From NCBI RefSeq assembly GCF_021390675.1, contig NZ_JAJEJV010000004.1, forward strand, positions 62,001 to 126,000: 64,000 nucleotides of DNA, given 5' to 3'. The position numbers and the translations under genes are program-made. The notes beneath the pieces are model-generated. The model had not been told where the DNA came from. It made no database searches and saw only the letters and a list, made by a program, of their open reading frames with translations. Origin of the DNA: Dyella sp. 2HG41-7. Lineage in GTDB: Bacteria > Pseudomonadota > Gammaproteobacteria > Xanthomonadales > Rhodanobacteraceae. This document shows positions 60,401 to 64,000 of this stretch, one piece after another. Every line of letters starts with the position of its first letter. Positions within the stretch are counted from its first letter, which is position 1.

Positions 60401-63211
60401 GTTGGCGAGGGTAAAGTTGGTGCCGGTCACGCCGGCGCCGCCCGCTCCACCGGCGCCGCCGGCGCCGCCGTTGCCGCCACTACCTGCGTTGTTGCTGTTG
60501 TTGACCGAGCCGCCCCACCAGCCGGAGCCGCCGTTGCCGCCCACGGCGCCATAACCACCGGCCAGAACACCATTGTTGGTCACGGTGAAATAGCTGCCGC
60601 TAATCGCTGCGCCACCCGCGCCGCCCGCGCCACCCGCGCCACCCGCGCCGCCATGGGCGGCATAGCCACCCGTGCTGCCGTTGCTGTTACCGGCCGAATT
60701 GCCGTTGCCGCCGGTACCGCCAAGACCGCCATAGCCACCGACGATGACGCGATTGTTGGTCACCACAAACTGCGTGCCTTCCACCGCGTTGCCGCCAGCA
60801 CCACCCGCGCCGCCAGCGCCGCCGTTGCCCGCACCGCCGCTATGGCCTGCAGTCGAGCCGGCACCACCACCGCTGTACCCGCCAGTGCCGCCGTGGCCAC
60901 CATAGCCGCCCCCGATATATCCGCTATTGGTCAAGTTGAACGACGAACCGCTCACTCCCGCGCCCGCAGCGCCGCCGGCACCACCGGCGCCGCCATTGCC
61001 GCCCTGACCGCCCGAGACCGTGCTTCCGGTTTGAACGGCGCCTTGCGGACCGGCGTAGCCGCCGCCGCCGCCCTGGCCGCCGACGCCGCCGGAACCGCCC
61101 AGGATCCCGCCTGAATTGGTCAGCGTGCTAGCGCCAGTTGCGATGACAGCCGCGCTGCCGATACCGCCGTAGCCACCCGCGCCGCCATTGCCACCGTTGC
61201 CGGTCATGCCATTGCTGGTGGTAGGTTGACCGTTGGACGACGATCCCATGTATTTGCCACCGCGACCGCCCACGCCGCCGTTGCCACCGGCGCCGCCATT
61301 GCCGCCCCGGATATAGCCGGTGTTGGTGAGGGTGATCCCAGAGCCGATGATGCCCGCGCCGCCATTGCCGCCAGCGCCGCCGACGGCGCCGTTGGCACCG
61401 GACACCGGCGCAGGGTTTCCGCCGTACTTGGAACCGCCCGCGGCGCCCGAGCCGCCGGAGCCGCCAAAACCGCCATTGCCGCCGTTGCCGCCCGTGATGC
61501 CACCTTGGTTGTTCACCGTGAAGCTGGTGCCACTGATCGCCGCTGTACCCGCGTAACCCGCACCCCCCGCGGTCCCTGCCGTGGTGGTCGAACCACCGTT
61601 ACCGGAATAACCCGAGCTGCCATTGCCACCGTTGATGCCGGACACAGACACGCCCGAATCCACTCCAAGCGTGGTTCCCGACGACATGACGGCGCCGCCC
61701 GTGAGCGCGCTTCCACTGACGGTCAGATCAAGTTCGCCGCCCTGGATCAGCCATGTCGCGCTGGTGTTGACCGCGCCGCTCAACGTCCAGATGCTGTTGC
61801 CAGTCTTTTCGTAGTTGGCGAAGCCCTGGTATTGCGCACCGTTGCCGGATTGGTCGATCGAACCGGAAAGCGTGGCATTGGTGTCGCCGCCCAGATCGAG
61901 CGTGTCGCCACCGTTGGTGGTGCCGCTGCTGCTGACCACATTGCCGGTAATGCTGGAACCCGCTTCGAGTTCCAGCGTGTTATTGCCGCCGCTCAAATCG
62001 ATCGCGTCGGCCTGCAAACCGTAATAACCCACGCCGCCAGCGATTATTCCGCTGTTGACGATGGTGGTGTTGCCCATCGCCACGATGCCGACACCGCCGA
62101 GGCCGCCCGAGTTGCCATTGCCGGCTGCGCCGCCGTTGCCGCCAGTGATACTGCCGGTATTGGTCAGCGTTGATCCGATGATCGAAACACCAACGCCGCC
62201 ACTGCCACCGACGCCGCCCATAAAGGAGTCATTGGCGCCGGCGCCACCGATGCCGCCGGTGATTTGACCGCTGTTAGTGATCGTAAGGCCGCTACCGGAA
62301 ACACCCGTGCCACCGTCGCCACCATTGCCGCCAAAGCCACCGTCGCTGACGGATCCGCCGCCGTTACCGCCAGCGCCACCCGTAATCGAGCCGCCGTTGG
62401 TCAAGGTAAAACTGACACCCGCAACGCCTGTACCACCGCCACCGCCAGCGGCTGCTATAAAGCCACCGCCGCCATTGCCGCCTGCACCACCCGTGATGGT
62501 CGTGCCTGAGCCGCTAGTAATGGTGGCGCCCGCACCGGCATAGACGCCTGCGCCACCACCACCACCGCCACCGCCGTAGCCCGACGATGAACTGAAGCCG
62601 CCATTGCCGCCATTGCCGCCTTGACCGCCCACGACGCTGCCCGGATTAGTAAAGGACGCGCCCGCGCTGACCGACTGTCCCGCGCCGCCGCCGCCACCAC
62701 CACCACCGCCACCATAGTAAGTGCCGGCAAAATCGCCGCCGCCGCCGCCACCGCCGCCATTGCCGAGCGTACCCAATCCACCGCCCACGCCGCCGCCGCC
62801 CGGATGATCGACCGGACCGCCGGCGCCGCCCGTATTGTTGGCGCCCTGACCCGCAGATCCTGCGTAGCCAGCCGAGCCGCCCGTGCCGCCACTATTGGCG
62901 TAGCTTCCCGACGTCACCGAGCCAGTACCGCCTGCACCCGGCTGATCGCTGGTGGTGCCGGCGCCGCCGTTTCCTCCATTCACGCCACAAACTGTGGTCG
63001 CGCTGGGTACGCACGTCTGCGCCATCAACGGCGATGCGACCGTGACCAATGCGGCAGCCACGGCGATGGCCAGCAGGCGCGATGTCAGCTCCGGCTTCGA
63101 CGGCGCATCCGTGCCACCGACCACGGCCCCTTTGGGCGCGGTAACCAGCTCGGAGGCTACTTGCATGATGCCGAGCGTGCGATTGAAAACGAGGCGATAA
63201 ATTCGATTCAC
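57443..63211 (-). CDS. Giant glycine-rich autotransporter with ESPR signal
   Basis: 1922 residues from GTG 63211, with AGGGG 9 nt upstream; the in-frame ATG at 63283 is less likely. It begins with an extended signal (ESPR) VNRIYRLVFNRTLGIMQVAS, then a hydrophobic core ending at LMAQT (about residue 65). The passenger has two glycine-rich blocks of (GGX)n segments alternating with rungs such as FTVTNNGVLAGGYG. Each block is closed by a similar module: QADAIDLSGGNNTLELEAG in the first, QADAVDLSGGGNVLVLESG in the second, both with GNVVS and a YEK-G-S-WT motif. A C-terminal barrel (about 1650-1922) has LWVQYSGGSDSL, FGLQGGFDHAVSDMAHLGVE and final FTKKF. Surface-exposed; function unknown. Confidence 0.9.
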   Translation of the reverse strand: MNRIYRLVFNRTLGIMQVASELVTAPKGAVVGGTDAPSKPELTSRLLAIAVAAALVTVASPLMAQTCVPSATTVCGVNGGNGGAGTTSDQPGAGGTGSVTSGSYANSGGTGGSAGYAGSAGQGANNTGGAGGPVDHPGGGGVGGGLGTLGNGGGGGGGGDFAGTYYGGGGGGGGGGAGQSVSAGASFTNPGSVVGGQGGNGGNGGFSSSSGYGGGGGGGGAGVYAGAGATITSGSGTTITGGAGGNGGGGFIAAAGGGGGTGVAGVSFTLTNGGSITGGAGGNGGGSVSDGGFGGNGGDGGTGVSGSGLTITNSGQITGGIGGAGANDSFMGGVGGSGGVGVSIIGSTLTNTGSITGGNGGAAGNGNSGGLGGVGIVAMGNTTIVNSGIIAGGVGYYGLQADAIDLSGGNNTLELEAGSSITGNVVSSSGTTNGGDTLDLGGDTNATLSGSIDQSGNGAQYQGFANYEKTGNSIWTLSGAVNTSATWLIQGGELDLTVSGSALTGGAVMSSGTTLGVDSGVSVSGINGGNGSSGYSGNGGSTTTAGTAGGAGYAGTAAISGTSFTVNNQGGITGGNGGNGGFGGSGGSGAAGGSKYGGNPAPVSGANGAVGGAGGNGGAGIIGSGITLTNTGYIRGGNGGAGGNGGVGGRGGKYMGSSSNGQPTTSNGMTGNGGNGGAGGYGGIGSAAVIATGASTLTNSGGILGGSGGVGGQGGGGGYAGPQGAVQTGSTVSGGQGGNGGAGGAGGAAGAGVSGSSFNLTNSGYIGGGYGGHGGTGGYSGGGAGSTAGHSGGAGNGGAGGAGGAGGNAVEGTQFVVTNNRVIVGGYGGLGGTGGNGNSAGNSNGSTGGYAAHGGAGGAGGAGGAGGAAISGSYFTVTNNGVLAGGYGAVGGNGGSGWWGGSVNNSNNAGSGGNGGAGGAGGAGGAGVTGTNFTLANTQLIVGAGGGHGGNGGWGGPGGYGTQASAGSSGMGGAGGAGGAGGDGVQGSHINLTNSGLIAGGRGGYGGAAGSANQSGSTYSGTAGNGANGASGGAGGAGAAAIAASYATITNSGALYGGAGGVGGRGGYGGYGGSSRTGNGGAGGNGGAGGAGGAGGAGVTGMQFVLTNAAQTLIRGGAGGAGGNGNYGAPGTSSGAGGASGVSSAGGQGADGGAGVSGAYFTVTNAGAITGGNGGAGGNGGASYTTAGTAGNGGNGGAGGVGVSGSNFALTNTGTISGGYGGAAGAQGSISRGGTAGMDGTGGAGGVGVVSTGGSMIDNAGSIAGGMSATGVQADAVDLSGGGNVLVLESGATFVGNVVSTSGATGGGDTLAFGGSANGKFDATQLVTTMPTSYTGTSQIYGFATYEKIGSSNWTFTGTLPTGMNWEVQQGTLDLSGVTNAGVVLGQLTGAGGTLTTGSKSLTLGDNASNSFHGAVIAGSITMQGTGTQILDGTNTVAGTATVSGGTLEIGDANNPTASLTTPEVDVQSGGTLRGHGTINGNVINDGTVWPGGSVGVLTVNGNYTQNAGGTLQIDVTPTVASELVVNGNASLAGKLNLIFAPGTYIEHTYTLVQAKALSGQFASTTSTGAVVPALLNTSVIYTATQADLAMKPTVVTPAQGSLYANLMRATGLVGQQSLTTVLGATLRSNETACNGANASHANTVSASCNSDLWVQYSGGSDSLTGSNGLNSTVFGLQGGFDHAVSDMAHLGVEAGFDRINGNNRNGGNGTVDDVHGGAYAYANVGPVVLSGMIDETHSSYRVYRETGVGHGVASPDGDTTAAALQAAWPLTAAQWQVTPEIGALYQHETLGAFGESIPSSNPLAPEFALQGTHTSYTSVQPYARVQFSHAFMAQGINYVPQFNVGYRYDTRNNNGPTVQATSQDGTVFMLPGDSVGRGIATVGARINAQAGASWSLYLDYQGQFSSHLNDNALSVGFTKKF

Positions 63212-63345
63212 AGTGATGTCCCCTGTTAACTTCCGATGTGTTGGATTTATGGCGTTGTGATGGGGCATTCGCGGCGTGCGCACTGACGCAGCGGACGAAC
63301 GTCCGTCGAACTAAAGAAGCGTTCCACTGCGCGCGGGCGCAGCAC

Positions 63346-64000
63346 TCAAACCACCCGCACGTTGCGCGGGTTCAAAGCGGGATCGAGCCAAAAGACGTCG
63401 TTTTCGAAACGACGGAAAACATCCGGCGGCAGCACGCTCGTGCGCTCGCGCACGGCGATTTTTTTGCGCACGGTGTGCAGCCCCGGCGTGCCGGCGCGCA
63501 GGTCGAATTCGTCGGCTTGGTAGCTGATGTTTTCGAAATCGTGCTTGTAATGAGGCTCGCCGATGAAGTCGTAGATCGCAGCGATTGCACGCGCGGGATC
63601 GCTAGTCAGCGTTTCGTAGCGCAGCAGCATGAGGTTGGCGCTATCGTCACCGTAGAACGCTTCTTTCAACGCGTTGTACGCATAGCCCACCATGCCGTCG
63701 CCGTTGGCGAGGCCTTCGGAGCGCGAGTACACGGTGCCGCCGGGCTGGTAGTTGAAAATGGAAGAAGGCTGGAACGCGTTCTTGCGCACCAGCTGCTCGA
63801 TGCTGTCGATGATCCACGACACATGCCGCACGCAGGCGATGATTTTGCCCTGCGGAAACAGCTGTTTGAGCTGGCCCATCTTGGAGCACCAGGTGCGATT
63901 GGTGTCGAACACCACCTCGGCGCCGTATTCAGGGCCGTAGTAGTTGTCGAACAGGCCTTTGAGCATCCGGCGGCGCTGTTCGTCGGAGACGAAAACCGAA
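63346..64000 (-). CDS. Sulfotransferase-family protein, partial (N-terminus beyond window)
   Basis: The frame is open through the window edge: codons before the internal ATG at 63966 read SVFVSDEQRRR, matching the conserved lead-in of this family, so the true start lies beyond 64000. The visible 217 residues include VVFDTNRTWCSKMGQLKQLF, KIIACVRHVSWIIDSIEQLV (the PAPS 3'-phosphate-type RHVSWIIDS motif), LMLLRYETLTSDPARAIAAI and YDFIGEPHYKHDFENISY. This is the sulfotransferase fold often fused to TPRs in Xanthomonadales. The acceptor is unknown. It lies upstream of the autotransporter gene on the same strand, 134 bp away. Confidence 0.85.
   Translation of the reverse strand, partial: SVFVSDEQRRRMLKGLFDNYYGPEYGAEVVFDTNRTWCSKMGQLKQLFPQGKIIACVRHVSWIIDSIEQLVRKNAFQPSSIFNYQPGGTVYSRSEGLANGDGMVGYAYNALKEAFYGDDSANLMLLRYETLTSDPARAIAAIYDFIGEPHYKHDFENISYQADEFDLRAGTPGLHTVRKKIAVRERTSVLPPDVFRRFENDVFWLDPALNPRNVRVV

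Noticed and set aside
59903-61114. 403-codon plus-strand frame opposite the glycine-rich autotransporter, with Ala/Thr-rich repeats
   Set aside because: The repeats are the complement of GGX codons in the real gene; no start signal or signal peptide.
57443-63211. Possible CRISPR array or minisatellite in the glycine-rich region
   Set aside because: Repeats are degenerate, lack constant length and unique spacers, and maintain one long protein frame.

Overview
The window looks like chromosome of a gammaproteobacterium of the Xanthomonadales, most likely Rhodanobacteraceae (Dyella/Rhodanobacter/Luteibacter type). The evidence is GC-rich coding, a Xanthomonas/Caulobacter-type TonB receptor, several tripartite efflux operons, a zwf-pgl-edd-eda Entner-Doudoroff operon, and dispersed CCCTCTCCCC/GGGGAGAGGG palindromes. 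The genus is inferred from gene content, not from a marker gene. No tRNA, rRNA, CRISPR array or transposase was seen.

Layout. 1-11 kb (minus strand): a complete RND pump operon (permease, adaptor, outer-membrane factor), then an OmpR-type response regulator and histidine kinase, then a large TonB-dependent receptor. A LysR regulator is divergent from the pump. 12.4-18.3 kb: a PagL-like lipid A deacylase, then a MarR-OMF-EmrA-EmrB operon (minus strand) with a clear palindromic operator candidate, and an unknown 84-residue protein. 18.5-25 kb: an AraC regulator, a full-length Lhr helicase carrying two in-frame dispersed repeats, an NTF2-like protein and a RibD/DHFR-like reductase. 25-32.8 kb: an S10 serine carboxypeptidase, then the Entner-Doudoroff genes zwf, pgl, edd, eda with a divergent GntR/HutC regulator. 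32.8-42.4 kb (plus strand): a cobalamin riboswitch and BtuB receptor, then two paralogous MdtC-like RND permeases without adaptor or outer-membrane factor. Each permease is preceded by a copy of the same 34-nt leader motif, and a 271-bp nested inverted-repeat element lies between them.

42.4-50.5 kb is a surface locus. A 1755-residue Ig/Fn3-repeat autotransporter is divergent from three tandem phage-collar-type proteins of exactly 177 residues each. A GNAT acetyltransferase overlaps the last of these by ATGA, and a DUF6916-like protein converges on it. 50.6-56.6 kb (minus strand) encodes exported proteins: a mono-haem cytochrome-like protein, a DUF3617-like protein, a phospholipase C/acid phosphatase-type phosphoesterase and a Tat-exported multicopper oxidase with a Met-rich N-terminus. 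56.9-64 kb holds a GNAT-like protein, a giant glycine-rich autotransporter (about 1920 residues) with an ESPR-type signal, and a sulfotransferase cut by the window edge.

The most novel-looking parts are the collar/autotransporter locus, the duplicated leader in front of the two orphan RND pumps, the nested inverted-repeat element, the repeats accommodated inside lhr, and the glycine-rich passenger built of alternating rung and GGX segments.
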